Positions 40,816 through 50,592 of a stretch of 64,000 bases of DNA are shown one piece after another. Position 1 is the stretch's first letter, and the number at the start of each line of letters is the position of its first letter. Position numbers and translations under genes: made by a program. The notes under the pieces were generated by a model, which had not been told where the DNA came from, did not search any database, and was given only the letters and a program-made list of their open reading frames with translations. The DNA is from Cellulomonas composti (lineage in GTDB: Bacteria > Actinomycetota > Actinomycetes > Actinomycetales > Cellulomonadaceae), in the NCBI RefSeq assembly GCF_007990245.1, contig NZ_BJWG01000004.1, positions 124,001-188,000 on the forward strand, given 5' to 3'.

Positions 40816-43752
40816 GTGAGCTTCGCGAGTACCCCCCGCACCAACCAGCCGCCGCGCAAGCGCCGCGGAGCCTTGGCCCCCACGCTCGTCGTGCTGGGTG
40901 TGATCGTCGTCGCGGTCCTCGTGCTCGCACAGGTCTGGACCGAGGTGCTCTGGTACGACGAGCTCGGGTTCGTCGACGTGCTGACCACGACCTGGGGCGC
41001 GCGCGTGGTCCTGTTCGTGCTCGGCTTCCTCGTGATGGCCCTCGCGGTCGGCGCGAGCATGCGGTACGGGTACGCGTCACGGCCCGTGTACGCACCGTCG
41101 ACGCCCGAGCAGGCGAGCCTGGACCAGTACCGCGAGGCGATCGAGCCGCTGCGGCGGCTCGTGATGATCGTCGGGCCCGTGCTGCTCGGCCTGTTCGCGG
41201 GTGCCGCGGCGTCCCAGCGTTGGGGGACCGTGCTGCTGTCGATGCACGCGCAGCACGTCGGCACGTCCGACCCGCAGTACGGCATCGACCTGGGCTTCTA
41301 CATGTTCACGCTGCCGCTGCTGCGGTTCGTCGTGTCGTTCCTCATGGCCGTGACGGTGCTCGCGGGCATCGCGGCGCTCGCGACGCAGTACCTGTACGGC
41401 GGCGTGCGCATCGGCGGGCGGGGCAGCGACCAGCCGCGCACGACGAAGGCGGCACGGATCCAGCTCGCCGTGATCGGTGCCGTGCTCATGGTGCTCGTCG
41501 CCGCGAGCTACTGGCTCGACCGCTACTCGATCCTCACCAAGACCGCCGAGAAGTTCGACGGCGCCGCCTACACCGACGTGCACGCGGTGATCCCGTCCAA
41601 GGCGATCCTGGCCGGGATCGCGCTGGTGGTCGCGGTGACGTTCGTCGTGACGGCCGTGCGGGGCAACTGGCGGCTCCCGCTGATCGGGATCGGGCTCATG
41701 GTCGTCGCCGCGATCGCGGTCGGGGGGATCTACCCCGCGATCGTGCAGCGCTTCCAGGTGCAGCCGAACCAGCAGGACGCGGAGTCCGAGTACATCGAGC
41801 GCAACATCGCGGCGACGAGGCAGGCCTACGGGCTCACGGCCGTCGAGACGACCGAGTACGACGCGGAGGTCACGGTCCAGCAGGGCCAGCTCCGCGAGGA
41901 CGCGGAGACCACCGCGTCGGTCCGTCTGCTCGACCCGCAGATCGTCAGCCCGTCGTTCAAGCAGCTCGAGCAGGTGCGCACGTTCTACAGCTTCCCGGAC
42001 TCGCTGTCCGTGGACCGCTACGAGGTGGACGACCAGAGCCGCGACACGGTGATCGCCGCGCGCGAGCTCGACCTCGCGGGCCTCAACGCCGCGCAGCGGA
42101 ACTGGACCAACGACTCGACGGTCTACACGCACGGGTTCGGCGTCGTCGCGGCCTTCGGCAACACGACCGCCGCCGGTGGACGGCCGGACTTCTGGGAGTC
42201 CGGGATCCCGTCGCGCGGCGAGATGGGCGACTACGAGCCGCGCATCTACTTCGGCCAGGACTCGCCGACGTACTCCATCGTCGGCGCGCCCGAGGGCACG
42301 ACGCCGTGGGAGTTCGACTACCCGGACGACGCCTCGGGCGGTTCGGTCAGCAACACGTTCCCGACGCAGGACGTCTCGGCGGGGCCGAGCATCGGCAACC
42401 CCTGGAACAAGCTGCTGTACGCGATCAAGTTCGGCTCGGAGCAGATCCTGTTCTCCGACCGCGTGACGACGGAATCGCAGATCCTCTACGACCGCGACCC
42501 CCGCGAGCGCGTCGAGAAGGTCGCGCCGTACCTGACGCTCGACGGGCGTGTGTACCCGGCTGTCGTCGAGGGCAAGGTCGTCTGGATCGTCGACGGCTAC
42601 ACGACGTCGAACCAGTACCCGTACGCGGCTTCGCTCACGCTCGAGTCCGCGACGGTCGACTCGATCACGCAGCAGTCGGAGGTCGTCGAGGCGCTGCAGC
42701 CCAAGGCCGTCAACTACATCCGCAACTCGGTCAAGGCGACCGTCGACGCGTACGACGGCACGGTCACGCTGTACGCGTGGGACGACGAGGACCCGGTGCT
42801 CAAGGCCTGGTCGGAGATCTACCCGGCGTCGCTGCACCCCGTCTCGGAGATGTCGGGCGCCCTGATGAGCCACGTGCGCTACCCCGAGGACCTGTTCAAG
42901 GTGCAGCGCAGCCTGCTCGCGCGCTACCACGTCTCCGACCCCAAGCAGTTCTTCACCGGCAACGACTTCTGGGCCGTCCCGGACGACCCGACGAAGCCCG
43001 GTTCGGTCCCGCAGCCGCCGTACTACCTCACGCTCAAGATGCCGGACCAGGACGCGGCGGCGTTCTCGCTGACCTCGACGTTCATCCCGGTCGGCCAGAA
43101 CGCGCGCAACGTGCTGACGGGCTATCTCGCCGTCGACGCGGACGCGGGGGACACCGCCGGCAAGCCGAACGAGGGGTACGGCACGCTGCGGCTCCTCGAG
43201 CTGCCACGCGACTCGACCGTGCCCGGACCGGGCCAGGTGAACAACAACTTCACGACCGACCCGGACGTCGCCGAGATGTCCACGCTGCTGGGGCGCGGCG
43301 GAGCGGACATCGTCCGCGGCAACCTGCTCACGCTGCCGGTCGGTGGCGGTCTGCTCTACGTGCAGCCGGTGTACCTGCAGGCGGCCACGGGCTCCGCGTC
43401 GTTCCCGCTCCTGCAGCGGGTCCTGGTCGCGTTCGGCGACGAGGTCGGCCTCGCGCCGACGCTCGACGAGGCGCTCGACCAGGTGTTCGGCGGCGACTCC
43501 GGCGTCGACACGGGCGAGACCCCGCCCGACGAGACGCCGCCCGACGAGACGCCGCCCGACGAGGAGCCCGGCGAGGAACCGGGCGACCCCGAGGCGCGTG
43601 CCGACCTCGAGAACGCGCTGCAGGACGCCAACCAGGCGATCCAGGACGGCCAGGCGGCGCTCGCGAAGGGCGACTTCGCCGCGTACGGCGAGGCCCAGGC
43701 CCGGCTCGACGCCGCGATCAAGGCGGCGCTCGACGCGGAGTCCCGGCTGTAG
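40816..43752 (+). CDS. UPF0182 membrane protein
   Basis: This 978-residue protein has about seven membrane helices in the first 330 residues, with WTEVLWYDELGFVDVL after the first helix, followed by a large outside domain (about 330-900) and a C-terminal tail. Length and pattern are those of UPF0182. The tail contains ETPPDETPPDETPPDEEPGE, encoded by short DNA repeats, and a helical Ala/Gln-rich end. The GTG at 40816 follows GAGGAC. It is the last gene of the conserved block, and a perfect 14-bp terminator lies after it. Function is not established. Confidence 0.93.
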   Translation: MSFASTPRTNQPPRKRRGALAPTLVVLGVIVVAVLVLAQVWTEVLWYDELGFVDVLTTTWGARVVLFVLGFLVMALAVGASMRYGYASRPVYAPSTPEQASLDQYREAIEPLRRLVMIVGPVLLGLFAGAAASQRWGTVLLSMHAQHVGTSDPQYGIDLGFYMFTLPLLRFVVSFLMAVTVLAGIAALATQYLYGGVRIGGRGSDQPRTTKAARIQLAVIGAVLMVLVAASYWLDRYSILTKTAEKFDGAAYTDVHAVIPSKAILAGIALVVAVTFVVTAVRGNWRLPLIGIGLMVVAAIAVGGIYPAIVQRFQVQPNQQDAESEYIERNIAATRQAYGLTAVETTEYDAEVTVQQGQLREDAETTASVRLLDPQIVSPSFKQLEQVRTFYSFPDSLSVDRYEVDDQSRDTVIAARELDLAGLNAAQRNWTNDSTVYTHGFGVVAAFGNTTAAGGRPDFWESGIPSRGEMGDYEPRIYFGQDSPTYSIVGAPEGTTPWEFDYPDDASGGSVSNTFPTQDVSAGPSIGNPWNKLLYAIKFGSEQILFSDRVTTESQILYDRDPRERVEKVAPYLTLDGRVYPAVVEGKVVWIVDGYTTSNQYPYAASLTLESATVDSITQQSEVVEALQPKAVNYIRNSVKATVDAYDGTVTLYAWDDEDPVLKAWSEIYPASLHPVSEMSGALMSHVRYPEDLFKVQRSLLARYHVSDPKQFFTGNDFWAVPDDPTKPGSVPQPPYYLTLKMPDQDAAAFSLTSTFIPVGQNARNVLTGYLAVDADAGDTAGKPNEGYGTLRLLELPRDSTVPGPGQVNNNFTTDPDVAEMSTLLGRGGADIVRGNLLTLPVGGGLLYVQPVYLQAATGSASFPLLQRVLVAFGDEVGLAPTLDEALDQVFGGDSGVDTGETPPDETPPDETPPDEEPGEEPGDPEARADLENALQDANQAIQDGQAALAKGDFAAYGEAQARLDAAIKAALDAESRL

Positions 43753-43823
43753 CGCCACCGGCGCGGGCGTCGCAACGGCGCCCGTGGCAGCGAGTGTCGC
43801 AGCGGCACCCGTAGGAGCGACGA

Positions 43824-43854
43824 GAGGGGCCCCGGCCGATGGCCGGGGCCCCTC
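43824..43854. terminator. Strong bidirectional terminator
   Basis: A perfect 14-bp stem, with GAGGGGCCCCGGCC as left arm (43824-43837), and the loop GAT lies between the convergent UPF0182 gene (ends 43752) and the secreted beta-helix gene (ends 43888). It lacks a U tract but the stem is very stable. Confidence 0.8.
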
Positions 43855-43887
43855 CGTCAGTCACCGGTCAACGACCGGCGGGTGGTG

Positions 43888-46800
43888 TCAACGCACGACG
43901 AGCGTCAGCACCGTCCCGGACGGGTTGGTCGACTCCGACCCGCCGTAGGAGACCCGCACCGTGTAGGTACCGGGTGCGAGCCGCGCGAGGGTCACGCTGT
44001 ATGCGCGTCCCACGAGGTTGCTCGAACGGCTCGAGACGATCTTGCCCGTGGAGGAGACGACGCGAGCGGTCACCTTGCCCGTGGGCGTGGTCCCCGGCGC
44101 GGTGACCCGGCCGGTGACGACGGCGTTCGCGCTCGCGGTCTGACCCGTAAGCTTGCCCGTCGTCGTGGACTTCGCACGCTTGACGTCGATGGTCAGCACG
44201 GTCGAGACCGGCCGGTTCGTCGGCGAGCCGAGGTACCGGACGCGGAACGTCGTGATGCCCGCGGGGTAGTCCTTGCCCAGCGTGAAGGTCACCGCGCCGT
44301 CGGTGACGTTCGCGTAGCGGACGCCTCCGGTGCGCGTGTTGATCAGCTTGACGCGACCGGTCGTGACCGGACCCGCCGTCGTGCCGACGTTGGCCGTGAT
44401 GGTGCCGCCGACGCCGTGCCGGACCGGACCGGCGGTGGCGGTGATCAGCGGCGTGGCCTTGCCGACCTGGAGGGCGTGCGTGGCCAGGCTCTTCGCCTCG
44501 GTCTGCGCGTCACCCAGGTAGGCGACGGTGAGCTGGTGCACGCCGACGCTCAGCGAGCCCGGCAGCGCCACCCGTGCGACACCGGACGCATCGAGCGCCG
44601 CGGAGGCACGCAGGGTCGCGCCCTCCCGGATCTCGACCGTGCCGGTCGGCGTCGCGCCCGTGGCAGAGACCGTCACGGTGACCGTGCGACCCGTGCCGAG
44701 GTACTGCTTGCCGGGCCACGTCGCGGCCACCGTGGGGGTGCGCAGGACGACGTCGACACCCTGGTAGAGCGTGACCGTCGAGGGCTTGGTCTCCGTGCCG
44801 TTGCCGCCGGCCTGCGGGCCGACGCCGTTGATCACGTGGCTGTAGATGCCCTGACCGCCGAGCGACACGGTGGACAGGTGGTGCATCTTGATGCCCGCCG
44901 AGTCGGACGGCACCTCGTAGGCGTTGTCGACCTGGATCTGCACCGGTGCGTCGTCGTCCTCCGTGAAGTTGGAGTACGAACCCAGACCCCAGGCCTCGTG
45001 CTCCTTGACGCCGTCGGCCACCTTGTACGCCGCGTAGCCCTTCGCGCCGTTCGGCGCGATCCAGGAGTCGATGTCCGGGACGTCGTACGCGAGCTCGTTC
45101 TGGAAGAACAGGGTGCGCCCGCGCTCGCCGTTCCAGAGCACGTTGTACTTCTCGTAGTGCTCGACGAACAGGCCGTAGGCGCTGACGTCGTCACCGTTCA
45201 CGACGAAGCCCTGGCCGGCGTAGTTGCCGTCGGGGCCCCACTCGACACCCTCTCCGTGGTCGGCACGCCACGACCAGATGTGGTCGACGATCGTGTCGTC
45301 CGCGTTCACGACGATCGCGTCCTCGACCTTGCCGTGGACGATGCCACCGACGCGGACGAACACGTCCTGGACGATCTGCGGGTCGTCGGCGTGGTCGGCG
45401 TCCGAGCCGGCCGTGCCGAGCGTGAGGACCGTGTCCGACTTCTCGGCACCGGCGTCGAAGAGCAGACCGGCGATGCGAACGCCGTCGACGTCCGCGGTGT
45501 GCATCGCGTCGACCCCGCCCACCGGGCGCAGCGTCGCGAGGCCGAGGCCGAGGACGACCGTGTCGGGACGGTCGATCTGGATGGTCTCGTCGACCGAGTA
45601 GACACCCGGTGTGAACAGCAGGTTCTTGCCGGCGTCGAGCTGCGCGTTGATCTGCGCGGCGGTCGCGCCCTCCTTGACGATGAAGAAGTCCGAGAGCGGC
45701 AGGGACTCGCCCGCCTCGTCCTCGCCGTCCCAGGTCACGCCCGTGGTGCCGTTGCGCAGCGCCGGGACGAAGACCTTGTAGTCGGTGCCGTCGAGGTACA
45801 GGAACGGCTTCTCCGCCACGGTGCCCGTGGTGTCGAGCCACGTGGTCGCGCCGGTCGGGAAGTCGGCGTCCGTGACCTGGTTGGTCAGGCCGTCGTCGGT
45901 CGCGACCACGCCGGTGCTGCCCGAGAACACGTTGTTCCACAGCGGGCCGGCGAAGCCGGTGAACTCGCTGTCACGCGTGTACCACTGCTGCTGCGTGTAC
46001 GACGGCAGGATCCCGTCGATCTTCGAGTCGGCGATGTAGCCGCCCGAGGTCCAGCCCCACCACGACGTGTGGAGCTCGAGGTTGCCGCCGATGTGCACGC
46101 GACGCATGGGCGCCGCCTGGGCGACGGCCCACATCGAGGTGCCCGTGGTCGAGAGGTTCTCGACCGAGCGCCAGAAGTTCTGCGTGCCGTTGCCGCTGAA
46201 CCACAGCGCGTCGACCGTCAGCTTGCCGATCTTGACGTCGTCCGGCTTGGCGCCGAGGCCCGAGACCGAGGTGTAGAAGCCGATCTTCGCGTCGAGGTTG
46301 CCGTAGTCGCCCGGCTTGAGCAGGAACTGGTAGCGCTCGTCGCCGAACTGGTTCGGCTCCTGCTGGGTGTCGATCTTGTTGATGTACGCCTGCAGGTCGG
46401 CCGCGTCCATCGACGGGTCGAGGACGAAGACGTTGGGGCCGAACAGCTCGGTCGTCGGGAGCTCCAGCTCGGGGACCGCCGGGACCTCACCCTTCGTCAG
46501 CACCTTGAACTCGAAGAACGAGTAGCCGTAGTTGGTGTGCCGCGTCACGCCGTTCCAGCGCACGTAGCGCGCGGTGGTGTCGGTGTCGAGGCGCAGCTTC
46601 TCGGTGCCGCCGGTCCCGGCGGTCACGTTCTGCACCGTGGTCCACGTCTGCTTGTCCGACGAGACCTGCACCGTGTACGCGTCGGCGTAGGCGCCCTCCC
46701 ACGTGATGTTGAAGCCGCAGATGTCGATCGCGCGACGCAGGTCGATCTGGAACCACTCGTCGTTGTTCGCCGCGGACTCCCAGCGGGTGCCCAGGTTGTT

Positions 46801-47466
46801 GTCGATCGCGTTCTGCGCGTTGCCCGAGGACGCCGTGGCCGTGGTGCCGACAGCGGTGTTGAACGAGCACGTGCCCGGCGCGGGCGGCGGGATCACGATG
46901 GTCGGCGTCGGGCCGTCCTCGCCGGGGTCGGTGCCGGGCTCGCTGCCCGCGGTGCCGAGGACCTGCAGCTCCCACAGGGAGACGCCGTAGGGCGTGGCGC
47001 GCTTCGCGCCGACGAGGCGGACGAAGCGGCCGTGCGCGTCGGCGACCTGCGGCACGACGGACTCGACGCCACCGGGGCCCTCGTCGGTCGCGTAGATCTG
47101 CGTCCAGCTGGTGCGGTCGTCGGACGCGAACACCGCGTAGGTGGAGGCGAAGGCGCCCTCCCAGCGCAGGTCGAGGCCCGAGATGCTCGAGACGGTGCCG
47201 AGGTCGACCTCGATCCACGAGCCGTCGACGGCGGCCGACTCCCAGCGGGTGTTGGTGTTGCCGTCGAAGGCGGCGCTCGCGGTGCCGGTCGAGGCCCACG
47301 CGGTCTTGTTGAGGGCAAGGTTCACGTCCGCGGCGCTCGCCATCGAGGCGGTGGCGACGGCACCGAGCGACGCGACGGCCACGACCGTCAACGCCGCGAC
47401 GGCGCGGCTCCAGCGGCGTGTCTGCCGGGGTGGTGGTGCGGTGCGGGACTCAGAGGGGGCTGACAT
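43888..47466 (-). CDS. Secreted protein: two F5/8 type C domains, beta-helix core, Ig-like repeats
   Basis: The 1192-residue protein begins with a signal peptide (VAALTVVAVASLGAVATASMASA). Two discoidin-like (F5/8 type C) domains follow at about 45-185 and 200-345 (NLALNKTAWASTGTAS, WESAAVDGSWIEVDLG, WESAANNDEWFQIDL). The core at about 355-870 looks like a right-handed beta-helix of the GH55/pectate-lyase type (VLGLGLATLRPVGGVDAM, GIYSHVINGVG). Three to four Ig-like beta domains end the protein. Database entries of this family are often labelled adenylyl cyclase, which does not fit. ATG at 47466 follows GGAGGATCG. It probably binds and cuts a polysaccharide; the substrate is unknown. Confidence 0.75.
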   Translation of the reverse strand: MSAPSESRTAPPPRQTRRWSRAVAALTVVAVASLGAVATASMASAADVNLALNKTAWASTGTASAAFDGNTNTRWESAAVDGSWIEVDLGTVSSISGLDLRWEGAFASTYAVFASDDRTSWTQIYATDEGPGGVESVVPQVADAHGRFVRLVGAKRATPYGVSLWELQVLGTAGSEPGTDPGEDGPTPTIVIPPPAPGTCSFNTAVGTTATASSGNAQNAIDNNLGTRWESAANNDEWFQIDLRRAIDICGFNITWEGAYADAYTVQVSSDKQTWTTVQNVTAGTGGTEKLRLDTDTTARYVRWNGVTRHTNYGYSFFEFKVLTKGEVPAVPELELPTTELFGPNVFVLDPSMDAADLQAYINKIDTQQEPNQFGDERYQFLLKPGDYGNLDAKIGFYTSVSGLGAKPDDVKIGKLTVDALWFSGNGTQNFWRSVENLSTTGTSMWAVAQAAPMRRVHIGGNLELHTSWWGWTSGGYIADSKIDGILPSYTQQQWYTRDSEFTGFAGPLWNNVFSGSTGVVATDDGLTNQVTDADFPTGATTWLDTTGTVAEKPFLYLDGTDYKVFVPALRNGTTGVTWDGEDEAGESLPLSDFFIVKEGATAAQINAQLDAGKNLLFTPGVYSVDETIQIDRPDTVVLGLGLATLRPVGGVDAMHTADVDGVRIAGLLFDAGAEKSDTVLTLGTAGSDADHADDPQIVQDVFVRVGGIVHGKVEDAIVVNADDTIVDHIWSWRADHGEGVEWGPDGNYAGQGFVVNGDDVSAYGLFVEHYEKYNVLWNGERGRTLFFQNELAYDVPDIDSWIAPNGAKGYAAYKVADGVKEHEAWGLGSYSNFTEDDDAPVQIQVDNAYEVPSDSAGIKMHHLSTVSLGGQGIYSHVINGVGPQAGGNGTETKPSTVTLYQGVDVVLRTPTVAATWPGKQYLGTGRTVTVTVSATGATPTGTVEIREGATLRASAALDASGVARVALPGSLSVGVHQLTVAYLGDAQTEAKSLATHALQVGKATPLITATAGPVRHGVGGTITANVGTTAGPVTTGRVKLINTRTGGVRYANVTDGAVTFTLGKDYPAGITTFRVRYLGSPTNRPVSTVLTIDVKRAKSTTTGKLTGQTASANAVVTGRVTAPGTTPTGKVTARVVSSTGKIVSSRSSNLVGRAYSVTLARLAPGTYTVRVSYGGSESTNPSGTVLTLVVR

Positions 47467-47482
47467 CGATCCTCCAGGTTGG

Positions 47483-47500
47483 CCGGTCGTTCTCGACCGG
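47483..47500 (-). promoter_or_regulatory. Leader hairpin of secreted beta-helix gene
   Basis: In the mRNA sense CCGGTCG pairs with CGACCGG around the loop AGAA, about 10 bases upstream of the Shine-Dalgarno sequence. The same hairpin, and about 45 bases of matching sequence, precede the clan GH-A gene at 50341. Confidence 0.6.
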
Positions 47501-47611
47501 TACGGCCGCCGCTCGTCGTCGTGCGGCGGATGGAGCGTCGGTGACCGTCAACCAGCGGCGGTCACGAGGTCAGGTCGCGCAGGGGGCGCACGGCCTGGGA
47601 CATCCCCGGCG

Positions 47612-50341
47612 TCAACGCACCCTGAGGGTGAGCGGGCTTGACGCCGAGGAGGCGATGTCGGGCGACGACGAGGTGAACGTCGCCCGGACGGTGTAGGTCC
47701 CTGCCGGCTGCCGCGGCAGCGTCAGGGTGACGCGGTCGCCGACGAGGTCGACGCCGCGCACGACCGTGCGCCCGTCGGCCGCCGTCAACCGCACGGTGAC
47801 CCGGCCCTTCGGCGTCCCGAACTTGGGCCGCACGACGACCGTGACCGACGGTGAGACCGCGGGCGAGATCGGTGTCGCGGCCAGCCGGGCCGTCGTGGTG
47901 GACAGGGCCTTGCGGACCAGGACCTGGAGGTCCTGCTTGGCGCCGGCCGTGCGTGCGTCGGAGCTGTAGACGACCCGGAACCGCTGGGTGCCGGCGGCGA
48001 GCGAGCGCGGCAGCGTGATCGTCGCGGCGCCGTCGACCAGCGTCGCGACGCGCACGATGTGCGACGGGCCGGTGCCGCGCAGGACGACCTTGCCGGTCGG
48101 GGTACCGGCCGTCGACGTCACCTTGACCTTGACCCTGCCGCCAAGGCCGCGGCGAACCGTCGACACGGTGGCGAGGACGGTCGCGGGCGCCTTGCGCACC
48201 CGGGCCTGCACGGTCTGCTCGGCGGCGAGCGTGTGCGCGTCACCGTCGTAGCGCACGACGAGGCCGTGCGTGCCGACCGCGAGGGTGCCGGGGACCTGCA
48301 GCGTCGCGGTCGCGACGCCGTCGCCGCTGCCCGCAGCGAGCGTCGCGGTGCCCAGCTCGACCCCGGCGGCCAGGACGCGGACGGTGCCGGTCGGCGCGGC
48401 CGAACCGCTCGAGGTCACCGTCACCGGGAGCGCCGTGGTGCTGCCGACGGTGACCTTGGCGGGCCACACGGCCGCGACCGTGGCCGTGGCGCTCGCCGGG
48501 TCGTACGGCAGGCCCGTCGCCGAGTAGACCTGGAACTCGTAGAACGAGTAGCCGTAGGCGGTCCCGCGGTGCACGCCTGACCACTTCACGTACCGCGCGG
48601 GCTGCTCGTCGATGTCGATCACGTGCGTGCCCGCCGAGCGGCCGCGCTCGGCGGCGACCTGCGACCAGCTCACGCCGTCGCTCGAGACGAGCACGTCGTA
48701 GTCCTTGCCGTAGGCGGCCTCCCAGACGATCCGCACGCGGTCGATCAGGTAGGCCTCGCCGAGGTCGACCTGGAACCACTCGGCGTCCTGACCGGCCCAG
48801 GTCCCGGGCGTGAGGTAGCTGCCCCACTTGGTGGAGGTGTTGCCGTCGACCGCCTTCGCGGGGCCGTCCGCGTCCTGCTGGGAGGACGCCGTCGCGTTCG
48901 CGCCGCGGGCGACGTTGACGCCCGCGCTCGTGTCGACGACCTTGACCGAGCGGGTCTCGATGCCGACGTTGCCGTGGCCGTCGCGCGCCAGCACGTAGTA
49001 CTTCCACACGCCGAGATCGGTCGGCGCGGTCACCGACAGCGACGTGCTCGACGAGACGCCCGACGCGCTGACCAGGGCGTTGTCACCCGTGGCGTACGTG
49101 CCGGCGCGCATCACCTGGTAGGTGATCGGGTCGCCGTCGGGGTCGGTCGCGGCGGCCGTCACGGTGAACGCCGATCCGGCCGCGACACTCGTCGGGACCG
49201 ACATCGCGGTGATCCGCGGCGAGGAGTTGGCGCTCGCGGCCGCGCCGCCGTACGCCTGCGCGACCGCGTAGTAGGACAGGCGCTTCTCGCCGCCCGTGAG
49301 CAGGTTGAGCCACACGCCGCCGAAGTCGGACTCGGTGCCGAAGTGGAACATCGTCGCGCCCAGCGCGACGCCGGAGTTGCTCCGGATCGAGGTCCACGCG
49401 TCGCGGTACGCCTGCGCCTTCGCGATGTCCGACGGCTCGGTGGGCACCCCGTTCGCGTCGTCGGGCACCTCCCACTCGCCCGACGGGCCCGTCTCGGTGA
49501 CGACGTAGGGCACGGTGTAGCCGCCGGCCTCCCAGGCCGCCTGCACGCCGTCGATCGACTTGTAGGTGTTGATGCCGTACAGGTCCAGCGACGGGGCGTC
49601 GGCCTTGAGGTACGGCCAGGCGCCCACCCAGGCGTCGGTCGAGGTCACCGGGTGGTTCGGGTCGATCGCGTGGATGTCCTCGGCGAGCTCGTCGACGAAC
49701 GCGGCGTACGCGTGGCGCTGGGCCTCGAGCTGCGTGGGGTCGCTGTAGCAGTTCCCGAGGCCGAGCAGGGACTCGTTGCCGACGTCCCACATGAGCACGC
49801 CCGGGTCGTCCTTGTACTGCGTCGTGTACGTCGCGACGTCGGCGCGGACCGCGTTCAGGTAGGTCAGGTCGGACGCGCCGGGGCTGACGAAGTTCGGGCA
49901 GCCGCCCGAGCCCGGTCCGCCGCCCGGCTGGATCCAGAAGCCCGCGATCACGCGGATGTCGTGCGTCGCGGCGGCGTCGAAGAGGCGTGCCGAGCCCGCG
50001 TCGGTGCCCCACGTGCGGATCGTGTTGACGCCGAGGTCGTCGAGGTCGTCGAGGTACGCCTCGAGCTGCGCGTCGGAGATCGAGCCGGCGCCCGAGGTCT
50101 TCGGACCCCAGGTCAGGCCCTGGACCACGTACGGCTCGCCCTCGACGTACAGGTCCCAGTCGCCGTACGTGCCGACGACCTCGACCGTGCGGCCGGTCGG
50201 GCTCGCGGGCGAGCGGACCTCGGGTGCCGCGGCGGCGGCGGACGTCGCGGCGGTCAGGCCGGTGACGACGAGGGCGAGGGTGGCGGTCCCGGCGGCGACG
50301 CGACGGGCGTGGGGGGAGACGGACCACGCGGGGGCTGACAT
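47612..50341 (-). CDS. Secreted clan GH-A glycoside hydrolase with F5/8 type C and Ig-like domains
   Basis: The 909-residue protein has a signal peptide (ATLALVVTGLTAATSAAAAA) and a TIM-barrel catalytic domain at about 55-420. The acid/base Glu is E190 in LMWDVGNES and the likely nucleophile is E283 in VVTETGPSGEW, the strand 4 and strand 7 positions of clan GH-A. A cadherin/Ig-like domain, an F5/8 type C domain (about 560-690, GANATASSQQDADG) and three Ig-like domains follow. ATG 50341 follows AGGAGGACCG. Two palindromic LacI-type operators and a divergent LacI gene lie upstream. Specificity is unknown; GH2/GH5-like enzymes are closest by eye. Confidence 0.82.
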   Translation of the reverse strand: MSAPAWSVSPHARRVAAGTATLALVVTGLTAATSAAAAAPEVRSPASPTGRTVEVVGTYGDWDLYVEGEPYVVQGLTWGPKTSGAGSISDAQLEAYLDDLDDLGVNTIRTWGTDAGSARLFDAAATHDIRVIAGFWIQPGGGPGSGGCPNFVSPGASDLTYLNAVRADVATYTTQYKDDPGVLMWDVGNESLLGLGNCYSDPTQLEAQRHAYAAFVDELAEDIHAIDPNHPVTSTDAWVGAWPYLKADAPSLDLYGINTYKSIDGVQAAWEAGGYTVPYVVTETGPSGEWEVPDDANGVPTEPSDIAKAQAYRDAWTSIRSNSGVALGATMFHFGTESDFGGVWLNLLTGGEKRLSYYAVAQAYGGAAASANSSPRITAMSVPTSVAAGSAFTVTAAATDPDGDPITYQVMRAGTYATGDNALVSASGVSSSTSLSVTAPTDLGVWKYYVLARDGHGNVGIETRSVKVVDTSAGVNVARGANATASSQQDADGPAKAVDGNTSTKWGSYLTPGTWAGQDAEWFQVDLGEAYLIDRVRIVWEAAYGKDYDVLVSSDGVSWSQVAAERGRSAGTHVIDIDEQPARYVKWSGVHRGTAYGYSFYEFQVYSATGLPYDPASATATVAAVWPAKVTVGSTTALPVTVTSSGSAAPTGTVRVLAAGVELGTATLAAGSGDGVATATLQVPGTLAVGTHGLVVRYDGDAHTLAAEQTVQARVRKAPATVLATVSTVRRGLGGRVKVKVTSTAGTPTGKVVLRGTGPSHIVRVATLVDGAATITLPRSLAAGTQRFRVVYSSDARTAGAKQDLQVLVRKALSTTTARLAATPISPAVSPSVTVVVRPKFGTPKGRVTVRLTAADGRTVVRGVDLVGDRVTLTLPRQPAGTYTVRATFTSSSPDIASSASSPLTLRVR

Positions 50342-50356
50342 CGGTCCTCCTGGTCG

Positions 50357-50374
50357 CCGGTCGTCGTCGACCGG
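50357..50374 (-). promoter_or_regulatory. Leader hairpin of clan GH-A gene
   Basis: In the mRNA sense CCGGTCG pairs with CGACCGG around the loop ACGA, at the same distance from the start codon as the hairpin of the beta-helix gene. The shared block runs from the start codon to about 50380. Confidence 0.6.
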
Positions 50375-50466
50375 TACGGCGGTGTCCGGTACGTCCTCGT
50401 ACCGGGATGGTGCGGTGTGCTGCAGCGTCCGAGCGCGCCGACGACGAGCAGGCGGGGGAGTCGCGT

Positions 50467-50532
50467 AGAGCGCTCTCTGACGGTGGTGGCCAGTATGCGT
50501 CGCGCGTCGGAGCGTGACAAGAGAGCGCTCCA
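50467..50532. promoter_or_regulatory. Twin LacI-type operators between GH gene and lacI
   Basis: AGAGCGCTCT (50467-50476) is a perfect palindrome and AGAGCGCTCC (50522-50531) matches it at nine of ten positions. Their centres are 55 bp apart. The GAGCGCTC core is that of many LacI-family sites, such as the CebR site of Streptomyces. Confidence 0.75.
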
Positions 50533-50592
50533 TGTCCAGCGCCGAACGGGTGACGGCGACACTCATGCAGGGCCTCGCGATACCGTTACGCC

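Noticed and set aside
41077..43758. Long antisense open frame across the UPF0182 gene
   Set aside because: It mirrors the codon pattern of the real gene on the other strand and encodes an Arg-rich, motif-free sequence.
43888..47466. Adenylyl cyclase as product name for the large beta-helix protein
   Set aside because: No cyclase catalytic motif is visible; the protein is secreted and built of F5/8, beta-helix and Ig-like domains.
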